A stretch of 64,000 bases of DNA from Salinithrix halophila (GCF_042650125.1 NZ_JBHSAP010000007.1:310001-374000); one strand, 5' to 3'. Shown: positions 16,299 to 25,152, counted from the stretch's first letter. Notes: generated by a model not told the origin, from the sequence alone. Numbers and translations are program-made.

Positions 16299-17348
16299 TT
16301 GCCGATGATTGATATTCTGAAAGAAGTAGGCCGGGGAAAAAAGGGCGCTCGGGATCTTCAATACGAGGAGGCCCGCTATGCGGCTGAAACAATCCTGGAC
16401 TTCGAGGCCGAACCGGCACAAATCGGGGCCTTTTTCCTAGCGGAGCGGATCAAGACTGAATCCACCGATGAAATCCTCGCCTTTACCGAAGCCCTCCGTG
16501 ATCGTTGCGACCCTTTCCCTGTCAAAAACGGAATCGACTGTGCAGGCCCCTACGATGGCCGGAAAAAATCTTTCTTAGCGACAATTCCCGCCGCATTTAT
16601 TCTTAGTGCCTGTGGCCTCCCTGTAACCCTGCACTCCTGTCCCTCTCTCCCACCCAAACGGGGTGCTACCCCTTCCGAAACCCTAGAGGCGGCAGGCATT
16701 TCCGCCCGGCATCTGCCCCGGGAAACCAGCATCGCAGCTGCGCGTGAGTCAGGGGTGCTCTTTGTCCCAGCCGAGAGATGGTGCCCTCCGCTAGCACGAC
16801 TACGGCCGATCCGTGAACAGCTGGGGCTTCGTACCGTGATCAATACCGCCGAGAAACTGATTCGATTCTCCGATGCCGCTACAATCGCTGTCGGCGTCTT
16901 CCACAAGTCGGCTTTCGATAAAGCGATGGCCCTTCTGGAACGCTTGGGAGCGGAGCGAGGTTTGGTTGTCCAAGGAGTGGACGGCTCCGAGGACGTCCCT
17001 ATCCATCGCCGCTCCCGGGTGGCCCGTTTCCAAGGGGGACACTGGGAGGATCGGGTCATCGACCCCGGAGAATTCGGCCTTAAAGACGAAGTACCTGAGG
17101 AAGATTGGACCGATGCCCGCCTTCAGGCAAAAACCCTCCATGATGTTCTTGAGGGCGACGCTCCTTCCGCCTGCCGGAATATGGCACTCTTAAACAGCGG
17201 CCTCCGCCTGTGGGCGGCGGGACTAACCTCTTCCCCTCAGGAAGGAATCATTCGGGCACAAGAAGCACTGGATCAAGGATTGGCCTTGGAGCGTTTTCGC
17301 ACCTTCCAAAAGATCTTGTTATCCCATAACCGTCCCATCCAATCCTGA
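16299..17348 (+). CDS. TrpD-like (anthranilate phosphoribosyltransferase superfamily) protein
   Basis: About 349 residues from the TTG at 16299, chosen because AGGAGG is nine bases upstream; an ATG at 16281 overlaps the ANTAR stop and 16305 is also possible. The N-terminal helical domain and the nucleoside-phosphorylase-like domain of the TrpD family are recognisable. The PRPP-binding GTGGD loop of TrpD is replaced by CAGPYDGRKKSF, and LHSCPSLPPKRGATP stands where the KHGNR motif would be. It therefore belongs to the divergent TrpD2/YbiB-type group, some of whose members bind nucleic acid, rather than tryptophan synthesis. Coupling to the ANTAR gene suggests a role in nitrate control or metabolism; function unknown. 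Confidence 0.7.
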   Translation: MPMIDILKEVGRGKKGARDLQYEEARYAAETILDFEAEPAQIGAFFLAERIKTESTDEILAFTEALRDRCDPFPVKNGIDCAGPYDGRKKSFLATIPAAFILSACGLPVTLHSCPSLPPKRGATPSETLEAAGISARHLPRETSIAAARESGVLFVPAERWCPPLARLRPIREQLGLRTVINTAEKLIRFSDAATIAVGVFHKSAFDKAMALLERLGAERGLVVQGVDGSEDVPIHRRSRVARFQGGHWEDRVIDPGEFGLKDEVPEEDWTDARLQAKTLHDVLEGDAPSACRNMALLNSGLRLWAAGLTSSPQEGIIRAQEALDQGLALERFRTFQKILLSHNRPIQS

Positions 17349-17361
17349 AGAGCCCACACAG

Positions 17362-17391
17362 AACCCGCTGAACTCTCAGCGGGTTTTTTTT
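17362..17391 (+). terminator. Terminator after the TrpD-like gene
   Basis: AACCCGCTGA and TCAGCGGGTT pair perfectly with a four-base loop, followed by eight T residues. Confidence 0.93.
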
Positions 17392-17614
17392 GAGGTATAG
17401 GAGGGCTTTTCCTTGCAGATGATAAAGGAAAACCTTGCCTGGCCCGGGGTTCAGCAACATCCTGCTCAATTCTGTCAAGACCCGAAACCCCTAAGCATTA
17501 TCCGGTTTTTCGGATTTTTTTCTGCGATTTCCCATAGCTATGTTAAAGTAATAATGTTGTCACCCTCTGCGGAAGCGTTTTTCCTGCAGATAAAACAAAT
17601 CGGGAGGACAATCA

Positions 17615-18163
17615 GTGGATTATTATGACCGTTTGAAGGATTATTTCCCTGAAGAAGAGCTGAAAAAATACGCCCATCTTCGGGACCTGCTCGATGATCA
17701 GGAAATCTACCACAAAGAGGAGACCGAAGATTACCTTCTCCTCTACGGGGAATTCCGCAACTTCATCTTTGTCGATTACCTTCTCGTCAGCGGAAAAACC
17801 CGGGGCAAAGGTGTCGGCAGTCAAGTCATCGAAAAGCTGAAGAAAAAAGGAAAGGCGATTATCTTGGAAGTGGAAGAACCGGATCCCGCTCAGCCTGATA
17901 CGAAGAAGCGAATCCACTTCTACGAAAAGAACGGCTTCCAAATAGCGGACCAAATCGAATACGTCCGGGAAACAGACGACGGCGGCACCCTAAAGCTGGA
18001 CATTTACTACTGGAGCCCCGTTCCGCTGACCCAACAAGAAGTGATGGATCGGATGGCCAAAGCCTGCGAAGAAGTACACAATTTCCGTTCCATGCGCCAC
18101 TATGGACGTATTCAAGCCGATCCTGAAGAAGTGCTTGAACTGAAAGAGCCAGCCATGAATTAA
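17615..18163 (+). CDS. GNAT family N-acetyltransferase
   Basis: A 182-residue cytosolic protein. The acetyl-CoA pyrophosphate loop is seen as TRGKGVGSQVIEKL near residues 66-79, followed by the family's later strand-helix segment RIHFYEKNGFQIAD. The C-terminal 40 residues are an extra helical tail. The GTG start has GGGAGG eight bases upstream. It is a single-gene unit bounded by terminators on both sides. The acceptor substrate is not predictable. Confidence 0.8.
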   Translation: MDYYDRLKDYFPEEELKKYAHLRDLLDDQEIYHKEETEDYLLLYGEFRNFIFVDYLLVSGKTRGKGVGSQVIEKLKKKGKAIILEVEEPDPAQPDTKKRIHFYEKNGFQIADQIEYVRETDDGGTLKLDIYYWSPVPLTQQEVMDRMAKACEEVHNFRSMRHYGRIQADPEEVLELKEPAMN

Positions 18164-18180
18164 CATAAAAACAGAAGATG

Positions 18181-18218
18181 AAACCCTGCCTGATGACAAC
18201 GGCGGGGTTTCTTTTTTT
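18181..18218 (+). terminator. Terminator after the GNAT gene
   Basis: AAACCCTGCC pairs with GGCGGGGTTT (one G-U) and is followed by a run of T residues. Confidence 0.9.
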
Positions 18219-18262
18219 GTGGTAAGATGGAAAAAGATTTTCAGAACTAAGGAGGGACCTGG

Positions 18263-18703
18263 ATGGCTACCAAAGGCAGTATCGAAATGGACAACGGCGA
18301 GACAATCCTGCTGGAATTCTTCCCTGAAGCCGCTCCCGGCACCGTGGAAAACTTTAAAAAACTAGCCGATGAAGGCTTTTACGACGGCCTCACTTTCCAC
18401 CGTGTCATCCCTGGCTTTGTCAGTCAAGGAGGTTGCCCGATCGGTAACGGAACCGGAGGCGCCGGCTACACCATCAAGTGTGAAACCACGGGTAACCCTT
18501 ATAAACATGAGCCTGGCACCCTCTCCATGGCCCATGCCGGCAAAGATACCGGCTCCAGCCAGTTCTTTATCGTCCACGATCCCCAGCCCCATCTCGATGG
18601 GGTCCACACCGTCTTCGGTCGAGTAACCGACGGATTGGAAACAGTCCGAAAGATGCGTACCGGCGACCGAATGCAGCAAGTGCGGGTCTGGGAAGAGGAC
18701 TAA
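18263..18703 (+). CDS. ppiB: Cyclophilin-type peptidyl-prolyl cis-trans isomerase
   Basis: A 146-residue cytosolic cyclophilin, close to the length of Bacillus PpiB. The catalytic core is intact: FHRVIPGFVSQGG with the active Arg, then AGKDTGSSQFFIV and HTVFGRV. It speeds prolyl isomerisation in protein folding. AAGGAGG lies upstream of the ATG. It has its own terminator and appears monocistronic. Confidence 0.95.
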   Translation: MATKGSIEMDNGETILLEFFPEAAPGTVENFKKLADEGFYDGLTFHRVIPGFVSQGGCPIGNGTGGAGYTIKCETTGNPYKHEPGTLSMAHAGKDTGSSQFFIVHDPQPHLDGVHTVFGRVTDGLETVRKMRTGDRMQQVRVWEED

Positions 18704-18714
18704 GGGAAAAACGT

Positions 18715-18748
18715 CACCGGGCGCTTAGGAAGGCACCCGGTGTTTTTC
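18715..18748 (+). terminator. Terminator after ppiB
   Basis: CACCGGG and CCCGGTG form the stem, followed by TTTTT. Confidence 0.85.
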
Positions 18749-18760
18749 ATTTCGGCAGAT

Positions 18761-18783
18761 AAAAAGGCCCGCCTCTGGGCCTT
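18761..18783 (-). terminator. Terminator for the minus-strand flavin-binding protein gene
   Basis: On the minus strand AAGGCCC and GGGCCTT pair and are followed by TTTTTATC, about 140 bases beyond the gene stop. Confidence 0.65.
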
Positions 18784-18921
18784 GAGCGATGGTTATTTAT
18801 AGGAAATAGATAATAATGGCAATTCTCTACTGTTGGAGCCTGCCCATAGCAGCTTTCTGTATAGGATGACCCTTCTAGTATGGGTTCGTTTCTCTCCGAT
18901 AAATGTATGTATATCTGAACC

Positions 18922-19656
18922 TTACTTGCCGTTTTGGGAACGCTTTCTCACCCAAGGTCGGCTTTCGTTCTTTGCCTGGAAATAATCTCCTCCTTTTTTC
19001 ACGGGGTCGTCAGTCCCCCAATCCATTTCCTTTGGGAGTTTACTTAATCGGGGAATATGCTTGGAACAGTGGATATAAGCCTCCTCCACTTCGATCAGCA
19101 CCCAGCGTTCCAGCTTCTTCCCTTGGCTGAAAATATATTGTTGAATAGCGGAAGATAGATGGGAAAAATGGGCCAATAGTTCTTCTTTTTCCACGATATG
19201 TGCCTTGCCGTTAACATGCAGGCCGACTGCCGTATCAAAAAAATCGATGAATAGGATACCCATATGCGGGTTTTCCCTGATGTTCCCCAAGCTGGCCATC
19301 ACTCCGTTTCCCCGGTATTCGGGATAAAGGAGATGTTTCTCGTCTAATACCTGTACAAAGCCAGGCAAACCAGCCCGAAATGAATTGTCACATTCTCCCT
19401 GACCGTCTGCCGTGGCGATAAACATCATCTCTTGTCGGGCGATAAAGTGGATCATCGTTTCATTGAGGCGGTCCAGCATCTGGTTGTGATAAAAACTCAA
19501 GGCACGTTTTCGTGTCCCGTACTTTTCCTGAAGATGGTGTTCTCCAGTGGATCCAGGTAGATCTTTTTCAAAGTCCGGCTTCTCTGGCTGAGTGGAATCG
19601 ACTGTTCGATGTTTTACCTTGCGTACCAATCGACGATAGAGACTCGTCCAAATCAC
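18922..19656 (-). CDS. Pyridoxamine 5'-phosphate oxidase-like FMN-binding protein
   Basis: A 244-residue split-barrel flavoprotein. The core from about residue 70 has the pattern of the PNPOx-like family: FIATADGQGECDNSFRAG, then LLYPEYRGNGVMASLGNI and NPHMGILFIDFF. An N-terminal extension of about 65 charged residues precedes it. Such proteins bind FMN, F420 or haem and are usually oxidoreductases of unknown substrate. The GTG start has AAAGGAT upstream. It diverges from the truncated haemoglobin gene; both could answer oxidative or nitrosative stress, but that is only positional inference. Confidence 0.78.
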   Translation of the reverse strand: MIWTSLYRRLVRKVKHRTVDSTQPEKPDFEKDLPGSTGEHHLQEKYGTRKRALSFYHNQMLDRLNETMIHFIARQEMMFIATADGQGECDNSFRAGLPGFVQVLDEKHLLYPEYRGNGVMASLGNIRENPHMGILFIDFFDTAVGLHVNGKAHIVEKEELLAHFSHLSSAIQQYIFSQGKKLERWVLIEVEEAYIHCSKHIPRLSKLPKEMDWGTDDPVKKGGDYFQAKNESRPWVRKRSQNGK

Positions 19657-19896
19657 ATTTACGTCATCCTTTCGATACAGAACTGGACCGCGGGAGGACC
19701 TGCCCCTATTACTTTATTCCCGCGCAGTCTACCACTGCAACAGACAATTCTTTCTTGCACTCCTTCATATTGAAAATTCAGTTAAAAGATCGCGTGTTTC
19801 CATCCCATGAACGTCTGTTACTCCCACAGTTCCTTTGGCTTTTTTCATACATTCATGAACCGAAATTCGGAATTTGTTGTGTTTGGAGGGATCACT

Positions 19897-20259
19897 TTGG
19901 CTAAACCTACACTCTACGATCAGTTGGGCGAAGAGGGGATCATAGCCGTAGTCAATGAATTTTATGATCGAATGATCATGGACAAGCGGGTCAGCCATTA
20001 TTTTATCCATGCCGATACGGACCGGCTCCGTGAACATCAGATCCAATATTTCATCAGCCATGTTTTAGGCGGGCCCCGTCAATATGACGGGATTAATCTG
20101 CGAACCGCCCACAACGGGCTGAACATTACCAACGAAGCGTATGAAGTAGCGATCAAGCATATGAATGCCTCATTGCGTAAATTCAATGTTTCCCCCGATA
20201 TCCAAGTAAAAGTGGAAGCCTTTCTTCGCGGTATAAAGCCCCATATTATAAAAAAATAA
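19897..20259 (+). CDS. glbN: Truncated haemoglobin (group I, GlbN-like)
   Basis: A 120-residue haem protein. The TTG at 19897 is chosen because GGAGG lies eight bases before it and the product then begins like the family, with TLYDQLGEEGI. Tyr B10 is in VNEFYDRM and the proximal His is in RTAHNGLNIT. Group I truncated haemoglobins bind O2 and NO and often detoxify NO. That would suit a nitrate-reducing cell, although the gene lies about 4 kb from the nas operon. The 240-base divergent gap upstream shows no clear regulator site. Confidence 0.88.
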   Translation: MAKPTLYDQLGEEGIIAVVNEFYDRMIMDKRVSHYFIHADTDRLREHQIQYFISHVLGGPRQYDGINLRTAHNGLNITNEAYEVAIKHMNASLRKFNVSPDIQVKVEAFLRGIKPHIIKK

Positions 20260-20309
20260 ACGAACCCCTGCCCCAGAAATGGATGGGCATAGATATCTTG
20301 TACCTGCTG

Positions 20310-20318
20310 TGATATAAT
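20310..20318 (+). promoter_or_regulatory. Extended -10 promoter for typA
   Basis: TGATATAAT is an extended -10 (TGnTATAAT) with no good -35. Transcription would start near 20325, so the following hairpin-T run would lie in the typA leader. Confidence 0.55.
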
Positions 20319-20356
20319 TCCCTTTTGGAAGCATCTTTTCGGCCAATCACAAGTTC

Positions 20357-20386
20357 CCCGGCCCACCGTGCGCCGGGTGCTTTTTT
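20357..20386 (+). terminator. Terminator or attenuator between glbN and typA
   Basis: CCCGGC and GCCGGG form a six-pair stem, followed by TGCTTTTTT. It may end glbN transcripts or, if the promoter just upstream is real, attenuate typA. Confidence 0.7.
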
Positions 20387-20403
20387 ATGGCATCAATTAT
20401 ATG

Positions 20404-20441
20404 AAGGAGGCCAGGGACGCGTATTCGCGTCCGGTCACATG
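20404..20441 (+). promoter_or_regulatory. typA ribosome binding site with an intervening hairpin
   Basis: AAGGAGG (20404-20410) is 28 bases from the typA ATG at 20439, far too long for normal initiation. The gap contains GGACGCG-TATT-CGCGTCC (20415-20432), a perfect seven-pair hairpin. If it folds, the effective spacing is about ten bases. Confidence 0.65.
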
Positions 20442-22268
20442 AACCCTCAAAATATCCGCAATATCGCCATCATCGCCCACGTCGACCATGGGAAGACCAC
20501 ACTTGTCGACGCCATGTTGAAACAAGCCCGGATCTTTCGGGAAAACCAACAGGTCGCTGATCGGGTGATGGACTCTAACGATCTGGAACGGGAACGCGGC
20601 ATCACGATCCTATCCAAGAATACATCTATCACATATAAAGGTGTCAAGATCAATATCGTCGACACCCCAGGCCACGCCGACTTCGGCGGCGAAGTGGAAC
20701 GGGTGATGAACATGGTCGACGGGGTACTGCTGTTGGTGGACTCCGTCGAGGGGCCGATGCCCCAGACTAAATTCGTGCTGCGTCAAGCCTTGGAACGAGG
20801 GCTGAAAGCGATCGTGGTCGTAAACAAGATCGACCGCCCCAACGCTCGCCCCGACTTCGTGGTGGATACCACCTTCGACCTGTTCGTCGACCTCGGTGCC
20901 GATGAGGAACAGGCGGATTTCCCCGTCATCTATACCAACGCTCTCACCGGTCAATCCGGCCTGGAACCGGGAGAAATGACGGACAATCTGGAACCTCTCT
21001 TCGAACAGATCCTGGACACCCTGCCCTCTCCCGATGTCGAAACCGAAGGGCCCACCCAGATGCAAGCCACTTTGATGGGCTATGACGATTACAAAGGGAA
21101 AATCGTCATCGGTCGCCTCAACAGTGGCAGCATCGAAAAAAATCAGAACGTCCTTCACATCCTATCCGACGGAACGCAAAAACCTCTAAAAGTGGCCCAG
21201 GTTTTCACCCACCAGGGGTTGGGACGTGTGGAAGTGGAACGGGCGACTGCCGGAGACATCATCGCCCTGACGGGTCTGGGCAATGTGGGAATCGGCGACA
21301 CGATCACCGACCCGGAAGATCCGCGTCCTCTTCCTCCTATCAAAGTGGAGGAGCCGACCCTGCGCATCACCTTCGGCGTCAATACCAGCCCCTTCGCCGG
21401 TCGTGAGGGCGACTTCGTCACTTCCCGCAAACTCCGGGAGCGGCTCTTTATCGAAGCGGAAAAGGACGTCGCCCTCAAAGTGGAAGAGACCGACTCCCCC
21501 GATACCTTCCTCGTCGCCGGACGAGGGGAGCTCCATCTGGGCATTCTGATCGAAAACATGCGCCGGGAAGGGTATGAGTTTGAAGTCTCCAAACCTGAGG
21601 TCATCCTGAAGAAAGTGGATGACAAGTGGCATGAACCGATTGAGACCGTCGAAGTGGAAGTTTCATCCGAGTACCAAGGCGCTGTCGTGGAGCTTCTCGG
21701 CCAGCGCAAGGGGCAGATGACGGATATGCAGCTCCGGGATGACGGCAGCATCCACTACACCTATTTGGTACCCACCCGCGGCCTGATCGGTTTCCGCCAG
21801 CAATTCCTAACCGCCACTCGGGGCGAAGGCCTGATCAACACCCTCTTCGCCGGCTTCCAGCCCCACGCGGGAGACATCCAGACTCGAGACCACGGATCGC
21901 TGGTCGCCTGGGAACCGGGCACCGCCACCACCTATGGCCTCCACGCCGCGCAGGAGCGGGGTACCCTATTCATCGGCGCCAACATCGACGTCTACGAAGG
22001 CATGGTTGTCGGCCAGCACATTCGTGAAGGTGATCTGGACGTCAACGTCTGCAAAAAGAAACAACTCACCAACTTCCGTGCCTCCGGCTCTGATGAAGCC
22101 CTGCGCCTGGAGCCGCCGAAAAACCTCTCCCTGGACGATGCCCTGGAGTACCTCTCCGAGGATGAACTCCTGGAAGTGACACCAAAGGATTTCCGCATCC
22201 GCAAACGGATCCTGCCCAAGAATGAACGGCGCAAATACCAGAAGTACGGCGGCAAAGTCAACGGATAA
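20439..22268 (+). CDS. typA: Translational GTPase TypA/BipA
   Basis: A 609-residue ribosome-associated GTPase needed for growth under stress and for ribosome assembly. G-domain motifs: AHVDHGKTT near the start, ERGITI switch, DTPGHADFGGE and NKIDRP. EF-G-like domains III and V and the TypA-specific C-terminal domain follow, with full length. The ATG at 20439 is the only in-frame start that gives the family's NIRNIAIIAHVD opening, even though its SD is unusually far away. Confidence 0.96.
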   Translation: MNPQNIRNIAIIAHVDHGKTTLVDAMLKQARIFRENQQVADRVMDSNDLERERGITILSKNTSITYKGVKINIVDTPGHADFGGEVERVMNMVDGVLLLVDSVEGPMPQTKFVLRQALERGLKAIVVVNKIDRPNARPDFVVDTTFDLFVDLGADEEQADFPVIYTNALTGQSGLEPGEMTDNLEPLFEQILDTLPSPDVETEGPTQMQATLMGYDDYKGKIVIGRLNSGSIEKNQNVLHILSDGTQKPLKVAQVFTHQGLGRVEVERATAGDIIALTGLGNVGIGDTITDPEDPRPLPPIKVEEPTLRITFGVNTSPFAGREGDFVTSRKLRERLFIEAEKDVALKVEETDSPDTFLVAGRGELHLGILIENMRREGYEFEVSKPEVILKKVDDKWHEPIETVEVEVSSEYQGAVVELLGQRKGQMTDMQLRDDGSIHYTYLVPTRGLIGFRQQFLTATRGEGLINTLFAGFQPHAGDIQTRDHGSLVAWEPGTATTYGLHAAQERGTLFIGANIDVYEGMVVGQHIREGDLDVNVCKKKQLTNFRASGSDEALRLEPPKNLSLDDALEYLSEDELLEVTPKDFRIRKRILPKNERRKYQKYGGKVNG

Positions 22269-22275
22269 TGATCCA

Positions 22276-22308
22276 CACCCCCTCGCAAGTGCGAGGGGGT
22301 GTTTTTTT
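22276..22308 (+). terminator. Terminator after typA
   Basis: CACCCCCTCGC and GCGAGGGGGTG form an 11-pair stem, followed by seven T residues. Confidence 0.95.
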
Positions 22309-22510
22309 ATAGACGGAACCATCTCGAACAAGGGAGAAACTTTCCCTCCTGCGCCAGGAACCCCGCCAATGAACCGAAGCCTCCCCATCTGCCTTGAATG
22401 CCTTTCAACAGCCTTTTTTCATTTTCGCCTCATAATTATCCGCTTTAAAAGGAAGGGTTATGGATGGAGCCTAAGAGCAAGGATCGGACATGGGAAGGGG
22501 ATAGGGAAGC

Positions 22511-23428
22511 ATGATCGATCAAAAAACCTGGGATGTGGTCATCGTAGGGGGAGGCCCGGGAGGATTAAGCGCAGGCCTGGTTTTAGGCCGTTCACGCAGA
22601 AAGGTTATCATCGTGGATGGCGACCAGCCGAGAAATATCGTTACACGGGAGGCCCATGGCTTTCTCACCAGAGACGGCACCCCTCCGATGGAACTTCGAC
22701 GCATCGCCAAAGGACAACTGGCGAAATATGAAAACGTCACGGTAATGGCGGATGTCGTGGAGGATGTGGAAAAAGAAGCGGGCCGATTTAAAACCACGAC
22801 ACGAGGCGGACAGCTTCTTTACAGCAAAAAGATCCTCTTTGCTACAGGGGTGAAGGATGAACTGCCTGCCATCCCCGGCTTCAAGGAGGTATATGGCACA
22901 TCCGTTTTTCTTTGTCCCTATTGTGACGGCTGGGAATGGAGAGACGAGCCTCTGGCCTTGTTTGGAAATGGAGACGGCATATTTCCCTTTACGAAGTTGG
23001 TTTATCAGTGGAGCCGCGCTCTAATGGTGTTCACCAACGGACCGGCCACCATCGACGAAAGCGAAAAAAAGGAGTTGGCCCAACGAAACATTCCGCTGAT
23101 TGAATCCCCCATCGCAAAGCTCCAATCGACCGATGGATTTTTGGAAGCGATCGTGTTGGATAGCGGGGAGTCCATCCACCGACGAGGCGGGTTCATCGAG
23201 TTAAACGAGTCACAAGCCTGCAACATCCCCGAAAAACTAGGCGTACCCCAACACGAGAAGGGCGGCTACAAAACCAATCAACACGGGCAGACCGACATCG
23301 ACGGTCTCGCGATTATTGGCGATGCCAAGAACAATTTTACCGGCTTAATCTGTGCGGCTGGCGAAGGCTATGAGATCGGCACTGTCATCAACCATGAACT
23401 GGTGGAAGAAGAGTGGAAACGTCTGTGA
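22511..23428 (+). CDS. Thioredoxin-reductase-like FAD/NAD(P) oxidoreductase with CPYC centre
   Basis: A 305-residue flavoprotein. The FAD motif is VVIVGGGPGGLSAG near residue 10, the redox pair is CPYCDG near 134-139, and the C-terminal FAD contact is IIGDAKNNF. CPYCDG in place of the CATCDG of true TrxB puts it with the GliT/HlmI-like disulfide oxidoreductases and related reductases. The second GxGxxG is weak (LFGNGDGIF), so NADPH use is uncertain. A separate canonical trxB lies at 41.2 kb. It is followed by an MFS exporter gene, a pairing also seen with dithiol natural-product enzymes, though no such cluster is visible here. Confidence 0.82.
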   Translation: MIDQKTWDVVIVGGGPGGLSAGLVLGRSRRKVIIVDGDQPRNIVTREAHGFLTRDGTPPMELRRIAKGQLAKYENVTVMADVVEDVEKEAGRFKTTTRGGQLLYSKKILFATGVKDELPAIPGFKEVYGTSVFLCPYCDGWEWRDEPLALFGNGDGIFPFTKLVYQWSRALMVFTNGPATIDESEKKELAQRNIPLIESPIAKLQSTDGFLEAIVLDSGESIHRRGGFIELNESQACNIPEKLGVPQHEKGGYKTNQHGQTDIDGLAIIGDAKNNFTGLICAAGEGYEIGTVINHELVEEEWKRL

Positions 23429-23510
23429 TCGGGGGGTTCACAAAGGGTACAGAGGAACCGCTTGCCTATTGGAAAATGGTGTTATGATGAATTAAGGAGG
23501 TGTAAACTCC

Positions 23511-24734
23511 TTGAACATCCCAATCCGTAACGGTTCAAATAATCCACACCCTACTCTTGGGAGGAATCGATCCTTACGTGCTTTATGGACCGGCCAAGGA
23601 CTTTCATCCATCGGAACAGGCATTTATCAAGCAGGGCTGGCTTGGGAAGTGGTACAGATTACGGGTTCCACGCTTGCGATGGGTTCCATCCTCATCGCTT
23701 CTACAATCCCCGTCATCCTCCTCTCTTTTTGGGGTGGGGCGTTAGGCGATCGTCTCCCTAAACGAAGGATTCTGATTTTTGTCGATTTTCTCCGATGGGT
23801 CGTGTCAATGATTTGGGCTTTTACGCTATTCGGAAGAGACCCGATCCTCAGTGAATTGACCGTCTTTTCGATCTTTTTCGGGGTTACCCAGGCTTTTTTT
23901 AAACCTACATACTCCGCCCTGATCCCTGATTTGATTAAAAAAAGCCAGATTTCACGAGCCGTGGGGATCAACCAGCTCATTATGCGAAGCGCAGATATTC
24001 TCGGCCCCGTTTTCGGGGGCATGTTAATCGCCTATACCTCGTTTGGAATGGTTGTGCTGGTCAATGCCCTGACGTTTGGTCTCGCTTACGGATGTAATTT
24101 CTTCCTACCCTATCTTTTTCCACAAAAAGCGGAAAAAGGATCTCCACTTCGCCATATCCAATCAGGAATCCGGTATTTTCTTCAAGAACCCGCTGTTTTC
24201 TGGTCCGTGATTTTGATTACTTTCGCCAATCTGTCCGCTGTCACCATTCAAGTGAATCTGCCTCAATTCATCCAAGTGGATCTTCACTGGACTCCTCAGG
24301 CCTATGGGATGGTGGTGTCCTGCTATGGGCTGGGAACAGCACTCGCTTTTTTGTTCCTTTCCCTCTACTCCTTAAAGAGGCGGCGGGGACTGTTGTATTT
24401 GATCACCTTGTTTACCGGCGGAACGATGTTTTTATGGTTTCCTTTGGTTCATGCTGCTTGGCAATTAGGCGGATTGCTGTTCATGATGGGGGTCGCTTTT
24501 GGATTAACGGGGGCCATAAGCATTACCTTCACACAGGAATTCACCCAGCGAGCATATCGCAGTCGTGTCATGGGCATTGTGACGGTAAGCGGAGCGTTTA
24601 TGCCCTTGGGCTATGGGTTATGGGGAGCCTTGGGGGATTATCTCAGTAACACCGTCGCTTTTCTCGCAGCGGGAAGCTTGATATGTCTGATCGCTTTAGT
24701 AGGGGGAAAGACTCCCTTGCGAGAGACAAACTGA
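23511..24734 (+). CDS. MFS transporter, 12-TM efflux type
   Basis: A 407-residue membrane protein of the DHA3/enterobactin-exporter-like group. The TTG start lies ten bases after AAGGAGG. Motif A is seen as GGALGDRLPKRRIL, and charged loops separate about 12 hydrophobic segments. It lies 82 bases after the CPYC flavoprotein gene, in the same direction. The next small frame begins before its stop, so it may be translationally coupled to a low-GC gene that looks like a later arrival. The substrate is unknown. Confidence 0.85.
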   Translation: MNIPIRNGSNNPHPTLGRNRSLRALWTGQGLSSIGTGIYQAGLAWEVVQITGSTLAMGSILIASTIPVILLSFWGGALGDRLPKRRILIFVDFLRWVVSMIWAFTLFGRDPILSELTVFSIFFGVTQAFFKPTYSALIPDLIKKSQISRAVGINQLIMRSADILGPVFGGMLIAYTSFGMVVLVNALTFGLAYGCNFFLPYLFPQKAEKGSPLRHIQSGIRYFLQEPAVFWSVILITFANLSAVTIQVNLPQFIQVDLHWTPQAYGMVVSCYGLGTALAFLFLSLYSLKRRRGLLYLITLFTGGTMFLWFPLVHAAWQLGGLLFMMGVAFGLTGAISITFTQEFTQRAYRSRVMGIVTVSGAFMPLGYGLWGALGDYLSNTVAFLAAGSLICLIALVGGKTPLRETN

Positions 24735-24937
24735 GGGGACAAATTCAAGCGTTATTTGACTCATTTGGTACAGTAATCAAGGCTTTTATTACTGGTTCTG
24801 TATTTGATATGATCCAAGATGGGGCCTATAAAAAAGCCGCTAAAATCATAGTAAAAGGTGCGGCTAAAGCTGGGGCTAGGCTTAGTGTTGCCGTATTAGC
24901 AGCTAAGATTGCCTATTATTCCTGGAAGTGCTCTTAA
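24683..24937 (+). CDS. Small cationic amphipathic protein, bacteriocin-like
   Basis: At most 84 codons. The only AUG giving the whole frame (24683) lies inside the MFS gene end; its SD is weak. From about residue 30 the product is alternately hydrophobic and lysine-rich, with repeated alanines (AYKKAAKIIVKGAAKAGARL) and the end YYSWKCS. That is the look of a pore-forming peptide or toxin. Codon use is clearly more A/T-rich than the flanking genes. The next frame encodes a small hydrophobic protein, as bacteriocin-immunity pairs do. No leader-cleavage site or processing gene is seen, and I recognise no family. Confidence 0.45.
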   Translation: MSDRFSRGKDSLARDKLRGQIQALFDSFGTVIKAFITGSVFDMIQDGAYKKAAKIIVKGAAKAGARLSVAVLAAKIAYYSWKCS

Positions 24938-24960
24938 TACGATAATAGGTGGTGGTAATT

Positions 24961-25146
24961 TTGAATATCAAAGGTTCCATCGAGTTATTAATATTCGGGA
25001 TAGTTGTCTTGGGAATTGAAAGAGTTATATCAACCTATCTGAAACTTTCCTTTCTCCCGAGTGTATTGATTACAGCAGCATTAGCGTTTGTTTTAGGTAA
25101 CATCTACTTCTACGTTAAAAGAATGATCAGTAGAAGTGCCAGTTAA
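24961..25146 (+). CDS. Small two-helix membrane protein, possible immunity or antitoxin partner
   Basis: A 61-residue protein from the TTG at 24961, eight bases after AGGTGG; a GTG at 24949 is also in frame. Two hydrophobic segments (IELLIFGIVVLGIERVI and VLITAALAFVLGNIYFYV) are joined by a short loop, and the end is basic. It follows the cationic small protein by 23 bases, shares its A/T-rich composition and is closed by a terminator. This makes the two a likely co-transcribed pair. Confidence 0.5.
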   Translation: MNIKGSIELLIFGIVVLGIERVISTYLKLSFLPSVLITAALAFVLGNIYFYVKRMISRSAS

Positions 25147-25152
25147 ATTAAC

